A stretch of DNA of 64,000 bases from CBDAPI01 sp965248635 (GCA_965248635.1 OZ252114.1:1488001-1552000), one strand, 5' to 3'; counted from the first letter of the stretch, positions 17,758 through 27,656 are shown. Program-made: numbers and translations. Notes: a model not told the origin generated them from the sequence alone.

Positions 17758-18789
17758 CCTCAATCTCCTTCCCAACGGTCAAGCCTGTGTGGGTATCCTA
17801 CAGGCTTGTGAGAAGTTTGGTAGGGTCAGGACACCCATCCCACCACGGCCCAACAGGCTCGAGGGCATCTGACGGTGGCAGGGTAAGTATTCGGGCGGCC
17901 TACTGCAGGTTCCAAGCTGAGCACCGGATCCCTGGGCGGAGTCGTCGCCAAGGGGACGTCCAAGCCTGTTCAGATCTTCAGGGTGAATTGGAAGGAATGG
18001 AGCCTGGAAGGATAAGCGATGAAGCGGGAGGTCCGGGGGCCCATAACGGCATCCCCAGCAGAGCTTTCACTGCAACAGGGGCACCGTTGAGCTGACCCGG
18101 TTGGAAGACCCATTCTCTCAATGCGTCAAGTACGGCCTGGTTCAAGAGAGGATCAGGGCTCTCCATTACCCACATTTGTTCCATCTTGCCCTCTACGTTG
18201 ATCACGGCGTAGACGATGATCATTCTCCCGATGTGTCTTTGATCCAGTTCGAAAGGCAGAACCGGTCGCTCTTTGACGATTGGAACCGGCAGAATGAACT
18301 CTGGCTGAGTCTCGTCCTCTTCTTGACTTTCCTCCCCCTCCTGGCTCTCCTCCTCCTGTCTATTTTCGTCCCCCTGGCGACCTTGCTCCTCCTGTTGACT
18401 CTCGCCCTCTGGTTGACTCTCGTCCCCTGGTTGACTTTCGTCCTCTGGTTGAATTTCGTCGCTTTGTTGACCTTCGTCCAGTTGGGGCGGCGGGTTCGTC
18501 CGAACGGCGGTATTTCCGGGCACGCCAAATTCGAGAGTCCACAGAGGAGCCTCTTCAGTCTTCCCCTGCCTCATGTCCAAATAAACGGTACGAATCTGCT
18601 CATCTAAAAACACACCGAAATAGGGCAGCCCACCACCGCTGCTCTCTGTGGAGACAACGGACAGCGCCCCGTAGCGTGCCGGCAGTGGATTTGGAACTCG
18701 GGTAATCGAGACGGAATTTGGGGGTGTATGGGACCCATCAACTCCACCGACGATGCTGATCCCGGCAAGAGACGCTTGACCGGAGTCGG

Positions 18790-18975
18790 GGCCGGTACCC
18801 GAACCGGAAGTGCCGGTCCCTCCAGCTCCACCGAGAATCGTAATCCCGCCAAGAGACCGTGTAGCGGAGCCTGAGCCTGTACCCGAACCGGAAGTGCCGG
18901 TCCCTCCAACTCCACCGAGAATCGTAATCCCACCAAGAGACCCTGTACCGGAGCCTGAGCCTGTACCCCAACCGA
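18790..18975 (-). repeat. Tandem coding repeats in the TonB-like gene (Gly-rich)
   Basis: Units of about 84 bp recur here, each encoding a block of the type GGITILGG-x-GGTGTSGSGTG. They lie in the frame that leads to the TonB-like C-terminus. They differ by a few substitutions and form an extended Gly/Ser/Thr segment. They are coding repeats, not CRISPR repeats. Confidence 0.7.
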
Positions 18976-19156
18976 TAGGCGCGATCTCCCCAGCTCCACC
19001 GACGATTGTAATCCCCTCAAAAAGCCCTGTACCGGGGCCGGATCCTGCGCCCGACCCGGAGCCGGAGCCAACCCCCGGTCCAGGCCCTGATCCCGGTCCA
19101 GACCCGGGGCCGGTATCCCCGCCTCCACTGCTCGAAGAGCCCTCGCTTTCCAGGCC

Positions 19157-19206
19157 CTCTCTCCCTCTCCCTCTCCCTCTCCCTCTCCCTCTCCCTCTCC
19201 CTCTCC
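19157..19206 (-). repeat. Hexanucleotide microsatellite (GAGAGG)n at a frame break
   Basis: On the plus strand CTCTCC is repeated about eight times. All three frames are open through it (Gly-Glu, Arg-Glu and similar). Whole-unit slippage keeps frame, but one end carries a partial unit (GAGAGAGGG on the minus strand), and the downstream frame is offset by one base relative to the upstream one. It is therefore the likely site of the frameshift. Confidence 0.75.
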
Positions 19207-19529
19207 AAAGCTGATGTCGACCACCGAGGCGCAGAGGGAATTCCCGACCGTGAGCCCCACCGTTTCGTCCTCGGTCTCGATCGCAGAAGGCGAGCCCGGT
19301 TCCGTTTCGGAGGTGTCAAGTTTCGGTTCAGGGGAGATAGTAAAGCTGCCCTGGGCCTGAGCGGCAGGAACCTCTTCAGGCAGTTCAGCCGAGGTAGGTC
19401 TGGGAGTCAAGGCCAGAATCATGGGCAGGTCTGTTCTGGGGAGATCCAAACGCAGCTTGACCATCGGCAAATCCTCAACCGGTGGCTGTTCCTCGAGCTT
19501 GGCGGTGTCCAGAAGGCTCGACGTCGAGA

Positions 19530-19860
19530 GGAGATTGGGAGAGTCCAAGCGTGGTTTCAGAGTCGGTAAATCCTCTACAGGCCGCGGCACGGGTTCGGTT
19601 TCCACCTCCCGGGCAAGGTCCACCGGCGGCTCTTCCTCGAACTCGACAATGTCGGGCAGGTTCGACGCCGCGAGCAGATTCGGAGAGTCCAAACGTGGTT
19701 TCAGGGTCGGTAAATCCTCTACAGGCCGCGGCACGGGCTTGGTTTCCTCCTCCTCGGCAAGGTCCACGGGCGGCTCTTCCTCGGGCTCGACAATGTCCGG
19801 CAGGTTCGACGCCGTGAGAAGATTCGGTGTGTCCGAACGCTCTGTCAAGAAGGGCAAATC
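19530..19860 (-). repeat. Imperfect ~130-bp tandem repeats in the TonB-like spacer
   Basis: The segment carrying AATCCTCTACAGGCCGCGGC occurs twice (near 19570 and 19708), with long matching flanks that encode PVPRPVEDLPTLKPRLDSPN and NLPDIVE-x-EEEPPVDLA. The copies are close in DNA sequence, which suggests recent internal duplication that lengthened the periplasmic spacer. Confidence 0.7.
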
Positions 19861-21000
19861 TTCGAGTTCCTCCTGCACCGGTTCGGTTACCACTCCCTGG
19901 GACAGTTCTACGGGCTCTGGTTCCTCGGGCTTGACCGTGTCCGGCAGCCCAACGGCCTGTTCAGGCGCCGACGGTAAAACGAAACCGACCTCCGGCGTGG
20001 AGGGGAGAACCGGGACGTCCGGACGCGGTTTCAGAATCCGCAAATCCTCGAGGGGGCGCTGCTCCGTCTCGGCAGCCACGCGGGGTGGCTCCACAAACTG
20101 CTGTTCCGCGACCTTGACGGGGTCCGGGACGTCCAAACGCGGTTCCAGAATCGGCAAATCCTCAAGAGCGGGCCGGGCCGGCTCCGCTGCGACCTCCGGG
20201 GGCGACTCCGCAGGCGACGGCTCCGCGGGCTGGACGACATCCGGCACCTCCGGCATCGAGATGAAGTTCGGGAGATCCACAGGCTCTTCCAGCACCGGCA
20301 AGTCCTCGAGTCCCGGCTGAAGAAGAGTCTGCAGGCCGCCATTCGGCAGCGGAGAATCGGAGCGTATCACCTGGGGGCCCGGAAAGACGAGGCCATCTGC
20401 ACCGGCGGACGGAGCGGACGGAGCGGCCGGCGCTCCGTTGCCGGAGGATTCAGATCCGCCACCCTTGCCTTTCCCGCCGCCTCCCATGGACGGGAGGAAC
20501 ATCACAAACCTGACCCCACTGCCTGGGCCCGGGGCTCCCGGCTCGAGTCGGATTCGTTCTGCGGGGCTGTTAACCACCGAGAGAAGCTGTAAGACCGTAA
20601 ACACAATTCCATGAATCAAGAGCGAAGAGGCGATCCCACGGCCCGGAGTGTACAGACGACACAGGTTCGTCGAGGTCAGTACTAACGGCACCGATTCTCT
20701 TGGAGGAACCACGGCAGGGGGAAGCACAGACATTGTTTAACTATATCCTCTTGCCCCTCACAAAAATGTGTCTCTTACGACAGGATTCGGTCTGACTGGA
20801 GAAGACCCCAACAGCTCGCAAACCCGAAAATCTGCCGGGCCTGTCCCTGCAACCACCTGTGTTGGAGCCGCCAGCCGATCACTGGACCGGGGAGGGCTGC
20901 CTCTTTGACACTTGTGGAATGTTGGACTCTGTATGATATCTTTCCACGTCTGCTCAAAAATACTGTGGTTTTGTACCCGTTTATAGAAACCTGAAGAAAC

Positions 21001-22095
21001 ATGGCTGAAGTCAAAACAGAATCGTCCGTCCCCAAGATTACTTTTCGCCCTGGTGTGGGCTTTCGCAGCGTCCTCACTGAACGCGTCGATCACTATTTTC
21101 AGGAGTCAGGTTTGCGCAAGACCGGTGACTGGCGCATGTTTCTGAAGACCACCGTTATCCTGGCGTGGCTGGCTGTGTCCTATGTACTCCTGGTTTTCTT
21201 TTCCACCTCGCTGATCGCGGCAGTGATCAGCGCCCTTGCTCTGGCGCAAGGCTTGGCCCTTCTAGGCTTCAATGTCATGCACGATGGAGCACATGATAGC
21301 TACTCAAGCAGTAAGAGGGTCAACTGGTGGATGGGTTTCACACTCGATTTGGCCGGTGGCAGCCACATGCTGTGGCGCCAGAAGCACAATTTCTTGCATC
21401 ACACCTATACCAATATCGATGAGCTGGACGATGACCTGCAGACCTCGGGCCTGCTGCGCTTGAGTCCAGAGCAGAAATGGCGCCCCTGGCATCGCTTCCA
21501 GCACCTGTACGCTTTTCCGGTCTACAGCCTCTTGACGCTTTCATGGCTCAATTTCAACGATTTCCAAAAGTTGTTCTCAGGACACATCGGACACTACAAA
21601 CTGCGAAAACCGAGAGCCTCGGACGTCTCTCTGTTTTTTCTCACCAAGATCTTCTACATCGGATACGCTTTGGTACTGCCGCTATTTTTCCATCCCGTCC
21701 TGAAAGTTCTGATCGTGTTCCTGGCGATCCATCTCATCTTGGGCTTTACCCTCTCGATCGTTTTTCAACTGGCACATACCGTAGCGGGCAACACCTTCCC
21801 GAGGCCGGCCGCTGACACCGCCACAATCGAAAATGAGTGGGCCATTCATGAGGTGGAGACGACGGCGAATTTTGCCCCCAGAAACAAGCTGGTGACCTGG
21901 TATCTGGGTGGGTTGAACTTTCAGATTGAACATCATCTCTTTACCAGGATCTGCCATGTCCACTACTCTGCCATCAGCGGAATTGTGGAAAAGACCTGTA
22001 AGGAATTTGGGATTTCCTACATCACTTACCCCACGCTCCGATCGGCCTTTGTGGCGCACTACAGATTCTTAAGACTGATGGGCGACACGGCGTAG
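21001..22095 (+). CDS. Acyl-lipid fatty acid desaturase (membrane di-iron, front-end type)
   Basis: The 364-residue protein has the three histidine boxes of membrane desaturases: HDGAH (94-98), HNFLHH (129-134) and QIEHH (308-312). The Q in place of the first His of the third box is typical of front-end (delta-5/6-like) acyl-lipid desaturases, although no cytochrome b5 domain is fused. Four hydrophobic stretches (for example FLKTTVILAWLAVSYVLLVF and LKVLIVFLAIHLILGFTLSI) fit the usual topology with the di-iron site in the cytoplasm. It is divergent from the TonB-like gene, with a 267-bp gap. Electron donor and exact double-bond position are unknown. Confidence 0.9.
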   Translation: MAEVKTESSVPKITFRPGVGFRSVLTERVDHYFQESGLRKTGDWRMFLKTTVILAWLAVSYVLLVFFSTSLIAAVISALALAQGLALLGFNVMHDGAHDSYSSSKRVNWWMGFTLDLAGGSHMLWRQKHNFLHHTYTNIDELDDDLQTSGLLRLSPEQKWRPWHRFQHLYAFPVYSLLTLSWLNFNDFQKLFSGHIGHYKLRKPRASDVSLFFLTKIFYIGYALVLPLFFHPVLKVLIVFLAIHLILGFTLSIVFQLAHTVAGNTFPRPAADTATIENEWAIHEVETTANFAPRNKLVTWYLGGLNFQIEHHLFTRICHVHYSAISGIVEKTCKEFGISYITYPTLRSAFVAHYRFLRLMGDTA

Positions 22096-22180
22096 CACAA
22101 GAGCTCGGATTTGTGAACAAGGAACGAGTGGGGTCCACCAGAGAGGACTCTGAGTAAGTCAGGCTGGAGAAGCGGGCCCC

Positions 22181-22690
22181 ATGAAGAAACGGAAACTGGG
22201 CAGTTTGGATTTCCAGGTTTCCCCCGTCTCTTTCGGGGGAGGCGGCATCAGCAGCGAAGGCAGAGGGTACAGCTTCGGGTACATTTCCGAAGAAGACGCC
22301 ATCGCATTGCTGAGGAAAGCCTACGATCGGGGAATCAATCTCTTTGACACGGCACCCATCTACGGACATGGAGTCTCAGAGACCCGCATCGGCAAGGCTT
22401 TCAAACACATTCGAGAGAAGGTTTTCATCGTCACCAAGAGCGGCGTCACCTGGGATGAAGACAGGCAAATCACTCGTACCAATGACCCTGAAGTGACTCA
22501 GCGGATGCTGGAGCAGTCTCTTGGAGATTTACAGACCGATTACATCGACCTCTACATGATTCACTGGCCGGACCAGCAAGTGGACATTAGAGTCCCCATG
22601 GAAGTCCTGCGAAAGGCTCAGGAACAGGGAAGAATCATCCACCTTGGACTGTGGAATACCCACCTTTGGCAAACCGTATCTCCAAGATAA
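22181..22690 (+). pseudogene. Aldo/keto reductase, truncated at the C-terminus
   Basis: The frame starts like a full aldo/keto reductase (KRKLGSLDFQVSPVSFGGGG) and keeps the catalytic Asp/Tyr region (INLFDTAPIYGHGVSETRIG) and the strand with Lys (KVFIVTKSG). It reaches DYIDLYMIHWPD and IIHLGLWNTHL, then ends after a few unrelated codons at residue 169, whereas the family barrel has about 300-330 residues. The cut falls where the DUF1080 gene begins, which suggests a deletion joined the two. The TIM barrel is incomplete, so function is unlikely. Confidence 0.75.
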
Positions 22691-23340
22691 TTGTGTTGCT
22701 CGCAGTCCTGGGTTGCAATGCCGTGGGGGGGCAGGGACTCCCGACCAGCGCACACCCGAAGGTCGATGGCTGGCAGGACTTGTTTGAGCCGAATCTTTCG
22801 AATGCGATGATCTCTCCGGGCGGATGGGTGTTGGAGGACGGTCTCCTCAGCGCCAGAGGCCATGGGATGATCTGGACAAGGGAGTCCTACGGTGACTTTG
22901 TACTCGATCTCGAATTCAAGCTGGCCAAGGGTGCCAACAGCGGGGTCTTTTTGCGACCCGCGGATGTCCGCAGACCTGTGACCGGCATCGAGGTGCAGAT
23001 CCACGAGACCACGGATGGAAAGAAATTCGGAATGGTCGGCGCCATTTACGGTGCCAAAGCTCCCAGTGAGAGTGTGGCGAAGCCTGCCGGCGAATGGAAC
23101 CGCTATACCATTGCCTGTGTGGACAGCCGAATCTACGTGGTCTTCAACGGGAAGCAAGTCATCGACATCGACCTGGATGACTGGACCGAGGCCCACCAGA
23201 ACCCGGATGGGACTCGAAACAAGTTCGAAACAGCACTGAAGGACTATCCACGGGTCGGACGGGTGGGCCTCCAGGGCATCCACGGCAAGGGGGGACAACT
23301 GGTCTGGTTTCGAAACCTCAAGATCCGGGTGCTGGATTAG
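22651..23340 (+). CDS. Secreted DUF1080 / 3-keto-disaccharide hydrolase-type protein
   Basis: The protein has about 224-229 residues. A signal sequence (KIIVLLAVLGCNAVGG, possibly a lipoprotein Cys at LLAVLGC) precedes a concanavalin-like jelly roll with the family signatures GWVLEDGLLSARG, YGDFVLDLEFKLAKGANSGV and WNRYTIACVDSRIYVVFNGK, ending GRVGLQGIHGKGGQLVWFRN. Members bind or cleave glycans outside the cytoplasm in Planctomycetota and Acidobacteriota. The start is uncertain: GTG 22651 is inside the aldo/keto reductase remnant and TTG 22666 gives a cleaner signal peptide. The 3' end overlaps the convergent bioB gene by 23 bp. Confidence 0.85.
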   Translation: MEYPPLANRISKIIVLLAVLGCNAVGGQGLPTSAHPKVDGWQDLFEPNLSNAMISPGGWVLEDGLLSARGHGMIWTRESYGDFVLDLEFKLAKGANSGVFLRPADVRRPVTGIEVQIHETTDGKKFGMVGAIYGAKAPSESVAKPAGEWNRYTIACVDSRIYVVFNGKQVIDIDLDDWTEAHQNPDGTRNKFETALKDYPRVGRVGLQGIHGKGGQLVWFRNLKIRVLD

Positions 23341-24406
23341 CAGGTGCCCCCAGCAGGATGTCCAGGCTGGGAAAGGAAGGCCCGCTGGAGAACCCGGCTG
23401 GGATCCTCCCGGCACTTGATGCTTCGTCGTCCAGTGTAAAGCCGGCCTGCCGGATGAGCCTGACAGCCGCTCCGGACTTCTGCCCGGGTGTCGTCAAATA
23501 GCCTTCCACAAAAATCGAATTGGCCGGATAGAGTGCCAGTGCGGCAGCCGCGCCCAGGTGGATTTCTCGTCCCGCCGCCATACGGATCTCGCTGACAGGA
23601 TTCAAGAAGCGCATCAAGCAGAGCGCCTTGAGGCCTCGCAGCGGATCGAAGCCGCTGCGATCTTGCAGAGGTGTTCCTTCGACCGGGTGGAGGAAATTCA
23701 CAGGAATCGAATCGATCTCCAGCTCCCGAAGAGCCAGGGCCAGTTCCACGGTGTCAGCATCTTCTTCTCCCATGCCCATGATGCCTCCACAGCAGGTCGA
23801 CAGACCCGCCTTCTGCACGTTCCGGAGGGTCTGAACTCGATCATCATAAGTATGAGTTGAACAGATCTCCGGATAGAACCTGCGGCTAGTGTTCAGGTTG
23901 TGGTTAATCCAGCCGACCCCGGCTTCTCTCAATTGCCTGGCCTGCGTCTCAGTCATGAGTCCGAGAGACAGGCAGATTTCCAAAGAAGGAAACTCGGTTT
24001 TGATCTCACGCACCGTTGCCGCCAGATGGTCAAGGTCTCTCTGCCCCGGCCCCCGGCCGCTGGTCACCATGCAGTATCGCTGGGCCCCGGCTGAGACCGC
24101 GCTGCGGGCTCCCTCCAGGAGCTCTTGACGCGAGAGCAGGCCGTATTTGTCAATCCCGGCAGTTGAAACAATCGACTGGGAGCAGTAAGAGCAGTCTTCC
24201 GGGCAGAGACCGCTGCGAGCATTTTGAAGGACGCACATTTTGACCTTTTTTCCCCAGAACTCCCGGCGCACCTCAAAGGCTGCCCACAGCAAGTCGGGGA
24301 GGTCTTTGTCAGAGGTCTGCATGATCTCCAGTGCCTCCTCACGAGACCAGTCTGATCTGCTCAGCGAGTGGCCGGTCAGGTGTGCGAATCGAGCTCTTCT
24401 CTTCAT
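23318..24406 (-). CDS. bioB: Biotin synthase (radical SAM)
   Basis: The 362-residue protein inserts sulfur into dethiobiotin to make biotin. The radical-SAM cysteines Cys68-x3-Cys72-x2-Cys75 (CPEDCSYCSQS) are present. Further family landmarks are YCMVTSGRGP, INHNLNTSRRFYPEI, STCCGGIMGMGE, IPVNFLHPVEGTPL and the late Arg in EIRMAAGREIHLG. It is the last gene of the bioF-bioA-bioD-bioB operon, starts 16 bp after bioD, and overlaps the convergent DUF1080 gene. The tail after GYLTTPGQ is longer than in the E. coli enzyme. Confidence 0.95.
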   Translation of the reverse strand: MKRRARFAHLTGHSLSRSDWSREEALEIMQTSDKDLPDLLWAAFEVRREFWGKKVKMCVLQNARSGLCPEDCSYCSQSIVSTAGIDKYGLLSRQELLEGARSAVSAGAQRYCMVTSGRGPGQRDLDHLAATVREIKTEFPSLEICLSLGLMTETQARQLREAGVGWINHNLNTSRRFYPEICSTHTYDDRVQTLRNVQKAGLSTCCGGIMGMGEEDADTVELALALRELEIDSIPVNFLHPVEGTPLQDRSGFDPLRGLKALCLMRFLNPVSEIRMAAGREIHLGAAAALALYPANSIFVEGYLTTPGQKSGAAVRLIRQAGFTLDDEASSAGRIPAGFSSGPSFPSLDILLGAPANPAPGS

Positions 24407-24422
24407 CCTCTAATAGGGCTCC

Positions 24423-25130
24423 TTATCCCAGGATCTGGTCTACATTGACGTGCTGTTTGAAGGCGGCCAGCAGGGTCCGCCTGCCCTTCTGGCTGTCTGC
24501 GCCTAGAGAGAGGTGGGGAATGGAACCCAGGCAGGCCACGTCGGTGAGGCGGGCCAGTGTTTCCGAATTGGTTCTGGTAGCTGGATCTGCGGAAGACATC
24601 GGGTGGTTCATTATATAGCCCTGGAGGGGAAGTGATTGGGCCAGCGCATGGCCCAGAGTCAGAAGAGTATGGTTGAGGGCTCCCAGCTTGGATCCCACCA
24701 CGACAAGAAGTGGAATGTCCAGGTCACGGGCGAGATCGGCGAAAGTGTAGCGATCGACCAGGGGAACGAGCAGTCCGCCGGCGCCTTCCACCAGAACCGT
24801 GTCATGACGATGCGAGATCCGCTGGAAGAGAGAGACAATCCTCTCCGGCCGAATGGTGACGCCGGCCTGATCGGCAGCAACACTTGGTGCCACGGGCGGT
24901 GCGAAGCGGTAGGGACACAACTCCTCGAGAGGCTCGCTGGAGCCGGCGAAGCGGGCCAGCAGCGCCGCATCTTCGGGAAAAAGCTCCCCATTTTGCGTCT
25001 CACAGCCGGTCTCGACGGGCTTCATGACGCCGACGGTCCTCCCGGCAGCAGTCAGGCAGGCCGCCAGACCGCACGCTACCAGCGTCTTTCCCACCCCGGT
25101 ATCAGTGCCCGTGATCAGGAGTCCTGACAT
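24423..25130 (-). CDS. bioD: Dethiobiotin synthetase
   Basis: The 235-residue ATP-dependent carboxylase closes the ureido ring of dethiobiotin from diaminopelargonic acid. The P-loop GTDTGVGKT is at residues 8-16, MKPVETGC supplies the substrate Lys and Thr region, and EGAGGLLVPL is the second conserved loop. The gene start overlaps the end of bioA by 16 bp, which fits translational coupling. Confidence 0.95.
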   Translation of the reverse strand: MSGLLITGTDTGVGKTLVACGLAACLTAAGRTVGVMKPVETGCETQNGELFPEDAALLARFAGSSEPLEELCPYRFAPPVAPSVAADQAGVTIRPERIVSLFQRISHRHDTVLVEGAGGLLVPLVDRYTFADLARDLDIPLLVVVGSKLGALNHTLLTLGHALAQSLPLQGYIMNHPMSSADPATRTNSETLARLTDVACLGSIPHLSLGADSQKGRRTLLAAFKQHVNVDQILG

Positions 25131-26479
25131 GTGACTCTCGTAATGGAAGTGCGAACCACGCCGACGAGTTCCGCGAGTTCGTCGAGGCTCATGGACAGCG
25201 GCGGCATGAGAACAATAACGTTGCCCAGGGGACGGATCAGTACGCCCTGCTTCCTGGCCTCCATAATGACCTGAATGCCGACCTTTTCAGCAGCGTCATA
25301 GGGGATCCTCCGGTCCGGATCGCGCATCAACTCGATTCCGACCATGAAACCCCACTGCCGAATATCTGCAATCTGGCGGAGAGGGGCGATGAGGGCTCCC
25401 AATTGTTGTTCCAGGAAGGTGATCCCGGGCTGCAGAGCCGCCAGAAGGTCTTCGTCCTCCAGCACTTCAAGGGTAGCCAGAGCCGCAGCGCAGCCCAGCG
25501 GGTTTCCCGTATACGTATGGCCATGAAAGAACGTTTTGAACTCATCGTAGGGTGCGAGAAAAGCCGAAAACACCGCTTCTGTCGTCAGGGTCGCCGCCAG
25601 CGGCAGATAGCCTCCTGTCATGCCCTTGGCGAGACACAGCAGGTCGGGAGCGATCTCTGCATGCTGGCAGGCAAACATCTGTCCGGTGCGACCGAATCCG
25701 GTGGCCACCTCATCACAAATCAGCAAGAGCCCCAGTTCCCGGGTCAAGCGCCGCAATGCCTGAACATATTCCACTGGTTGAGCCCACATTCCAGCCGCCC
25801 CCTGCATCAAAGGCTCCACGATCACCGCAGCCAGTTCTTCGCGGTTGTGTGACAGCTTTTGGCGGGCATCCTCAATTGCCGCCTGCAGAGCCTTGGAGCC
25901 GGACATGCCGTCCCGAAATCGAAACAGGTGGGGAGGGATCAGCCGAACTGTCTCAGTGAGAAGGGGGCGATAGAAGTGGTGGAATAGCTCGGAATACCCC
26001 ACATTGACGGCCCCCAGAGTGTCCCCGTGGTAGGCTTCGACCAGGGAAGCAAACTTGACTCTCCGAGTCTCTCCCCGAAGCTGCCAGTACTGAAAGGCTA
26101 TCTTCAAAGCGATCTCGGTAGAGGTGGAGCCGGAGTCTGAGTAAAAGACCCGGGTCAGCCCCTCCGGGGTGATCTCTACCAGCTTTCGCGCCAGCAGTGT
26201 CGAGGGGACATTGGACAAACCCAGTAGTGTGGAGTGTGCAATCTGATCCAGCTGTGACTTGATGGCGCTGTTCAGGCGGGGGTGGTTGTGGCCCAGCAGG
26301 TTACACCAGAGGGACGAGACTCCGTCGAGGTACCGATTGCCCTGAACATCGATCAGATAGTTGCCTTCTCCCCCTGAAATGATGAGCGGATCCTCACTCA
26401 TCCAGTCCAGCATTTGCGTAAACGGATGCCAGACATGGGCCCGGTCCCAGGCCCTCAAGTCTTCGTAGGAAGCCGTCAT
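25115..26479 (-). CDS. bioA: Adenosylmethionine-8-amino-7-oxononanoate aminotransferase
   Basis: The 454-residue class III aminotransferase converts KAPA to DAPA. It opens with the BioA signature RAHVWHPFTQM. It has SGSTSTEIALKIAFQYW for cofactor phosphate binding, LLICDEVATGFGRTGQMFAC with the PLP Asp, and the Schiff-base Lys in CLAKGMTGGYLPLA near residue 285. Its start overlaps the bioF stop as ATGA. Overlaps at both ends place it firmly in the biotin operon. Confidence 0.95.
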   Translation of the reverse strand: MTASYEDLRAWDRAHVWHPFTQMLDWMSEDPLIISGGEGNYLIDVQGNRYLDGVSSLWCNLLGHNHPRLNSAIKSQLDQIAHSTLLGLSNVPSTLLARKLVEITPEGLTRVFYSDSGSTSTEIALKIAFQYWQLRGETRRVKFASLVEAYHGDTLGAVNVGYSELFHHFYRPLLTETVRLIPPHLFRFRDGMSGSKALQAAIEDARQKLSHNREELAAVIVEPLMQGAAGMWAQPVEYVQALRRLTRELGLLLICDEVATGFGRTGQMFACQHAEIAPDLLCLAKGMTGGYLPLAATLTTEAVFSAFLAPYDEFKTFFHGHTYTGNPLGCAAALATLEVLEDEDLLAALQPGITFLEQQLGALIAPLRQIADIRQWGFMVGIELMRDPDRRIPYDAAEKVGIQVIMEARKQGVLIRPLGNVIVLMPPLSMSLDELAELVGVVRTSITRVTCQDS

Positions 26480-27651
26480 GGGAGGACTCCAACTTCCCTT
26501 CCGGCTTGGCCGAATGCTTCCAGCGCTTGGACCAGTTGGCCCCGGCTGTGAGTCGCCATGGGGGCCAACCGCAGGCGTGAAGTTCCCTCAGGGACAGTGG
26601 GAGGACGCACCCCGTAGGCCATAACACCTCTGCGCAAGAGAGCCGCACTCAGGTCCACGGTCGTGCGGGCATCACCTATGATCACTGGAACAACAGGCGA
26701 TTCAGCACTTAAGAGAGTATATCCAAGAGCCTTCAATCCCTCCCACAGGAACTGTGTATTCTCCCAGAGCCGGGCACGGCGCTCTGGTTCGAGTTCGACC
26801 ACTTCTAGGGCCGCCAACGCCGTAGCAACCGCGGAGGGTGGTACGCCGGTTGTATAGACAAAACTGCGAGCCCTGTTCACAAGCCAGTCGATCAACTCCC
26901 GGGAACCGGCCACGTAGGCACCGGATCCTCCCAGGGCCTTGCTGAGGGTTCCCATCTGGATCTCGACCCGATCTGTGAGGTCCAGTTCCTGGACCAGGCC
27001 GGCACCCCTGGTCCCGAAGACTCCAGTCGCATGGGCCTCGTCAACCATCACCCAGGCTCTGTATTTGCCGCCCACACCTGCGATCTCTTTGAGGGGCGCA
27101 ACATCCCCATCCATACTGAAAACCGAATCCGTGACAATCAGCCGCTGGCCGGAGTCCGGAGAGTCAGCCAACAGGCTTTCCAGGTGGTCAACGTCGCGAT
27201 GGCGAAAAATCTTGATGTCGGCCCGAGAGAGCCGGCATCCATCGATGATGCTGGCGTGATTTAACTCATCACTCAGGATGGTGTCACCCGCACCCATCAA
27301 GGCAGAAAGCGTTCCCACGTTGGCGTGGTAGCCGGATGGAAAAACCAGGGCCGCCTCCGTCTGCTTGAAATCCGCAAGTCTGGCCTCCAGCGCCCGATGG
27401 AGCTCCATATTGCCTGAAATCAAGCGCGAGGCTCCGGCTCCGCAGCCGAACTTCTCGACTGCCTCTCGGGCTGCCGTCTTGAGCCCCGGATGGTTGGCGA
27501 GGCCCAGGTAATTGTTGGAGGAAAGCAACAAGACCTCTCGACCGTCGAAACGAACACTTGACTCCTGAGGCCCTTCCACAATGCGCAGCCGACGAAAAAG
27601 TCCGTCCTCCTGGAGGACGGCAAGCCGGGTCTTGAGAGTACTTCTCAGCAT
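26476..27651 (-). CDS. bioF: 8-amino-7-oxononanoate synthase
   Basis: The protein has about 391 residues of the alpha-oxoamine synthase family and joins pimeloyl thioester to alanine. Key sites are SSNNYLGLANHP, the His in SDELNHASIIDGCRLS, WVMVDEAHATGVFG with the PLP Asp, and the Schiff-base Lys in MGTLSKALGGSGAYV. The ATG at 27651 sits just behind AAGGAA; a TTG at 27663 is possible. It leads the operon. No BirA operator was recognised upstream, where only a truncated VOC gene lies. Confidence 0.93.
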   Translation of the reverse strand: MLRSTLKTRLAVLQEDGLFRRLRIVEGPQESSVRFDGREVLLLSSNNYLGLANHPGLKTAAREAVEKFGCGAGASRLISGNMELHRALEARLADFKQTEAALVFPSGYHANVGTLSALMGAGDTILSDELNHASIIDGCRLSRADIKIFRHRDVDHLESLLADSPDSGQRLIVTDSVFSMDGDVAPLKEIAGVGGKYRAWVMVDEAHATGVFGTRGAGLVQELDLTDRVEIQMGTLSKALGGSGAYVAGSRELIDWLVNRARSFVYTTGVPPSAVATALAALEVVELEPERRARLWENTQFLWEGLKALGYTLLSAESPVVPVIIGDARTTVDLSAALLRRGVMAYGVRPPTVPEGTSRLRLAPMATHSRGQLVQALEAFGQAGREVGVLP

Positions 27652-27656
27652 TTTCC

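Larger units (their letters stand above)
17978..20733 (-). pseudogene. Long TonB-like energy-transducer protein, frame broken at a hexanucleotide repeat
   Basis: Two overlapping frames make one protein. The first (20733 to the repeat) has an N-terminal membrane anchor (IASSLLIHGIVFTVLQLLSV) and a very long Pro/Glu-rich periplasmic spacer built of repeated blocks such as EDLPTLKPRLDSPNLL. After the (GAGAGG)n tract, its continuation to 18604 loses sense. The sensible continuation is a different frame: Gly/Ser-rich repeats around GGITILGG, then PYFGVFLDEQIRTVYLDM and a TonB-like C-terminal domain (GRMIIVYAVINVEGKMEQMW, ending 17978). TonB-type proteins pass inner-membrane energy to outer-membrane receptors. 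The gene is either decayed, phase-variable, or mis-assembled at the repeat. Confidence 0.75.

Noticed and set aside
16210..17811. 533-codon plus-strand frame
   Set aside because: It is antisense to the ThDP enzyme, rich in His/Gly/Gln, has no ribosome site and no motif. A shadow of GC-biased coding.
18810..19214. Repeats resembling a CRISPR array
   Set aside because: Spacing and similarity follow codons of the Gly-rich repeats. There are no unique spacers of equal size and no cas genes.
19421..20320. 299-codon Ser/Gly-rich plus-strand frame
   Set aside because: It is the antisense of the Pro/Glu-rich spacer of the TonB-like gene; low complexity only.
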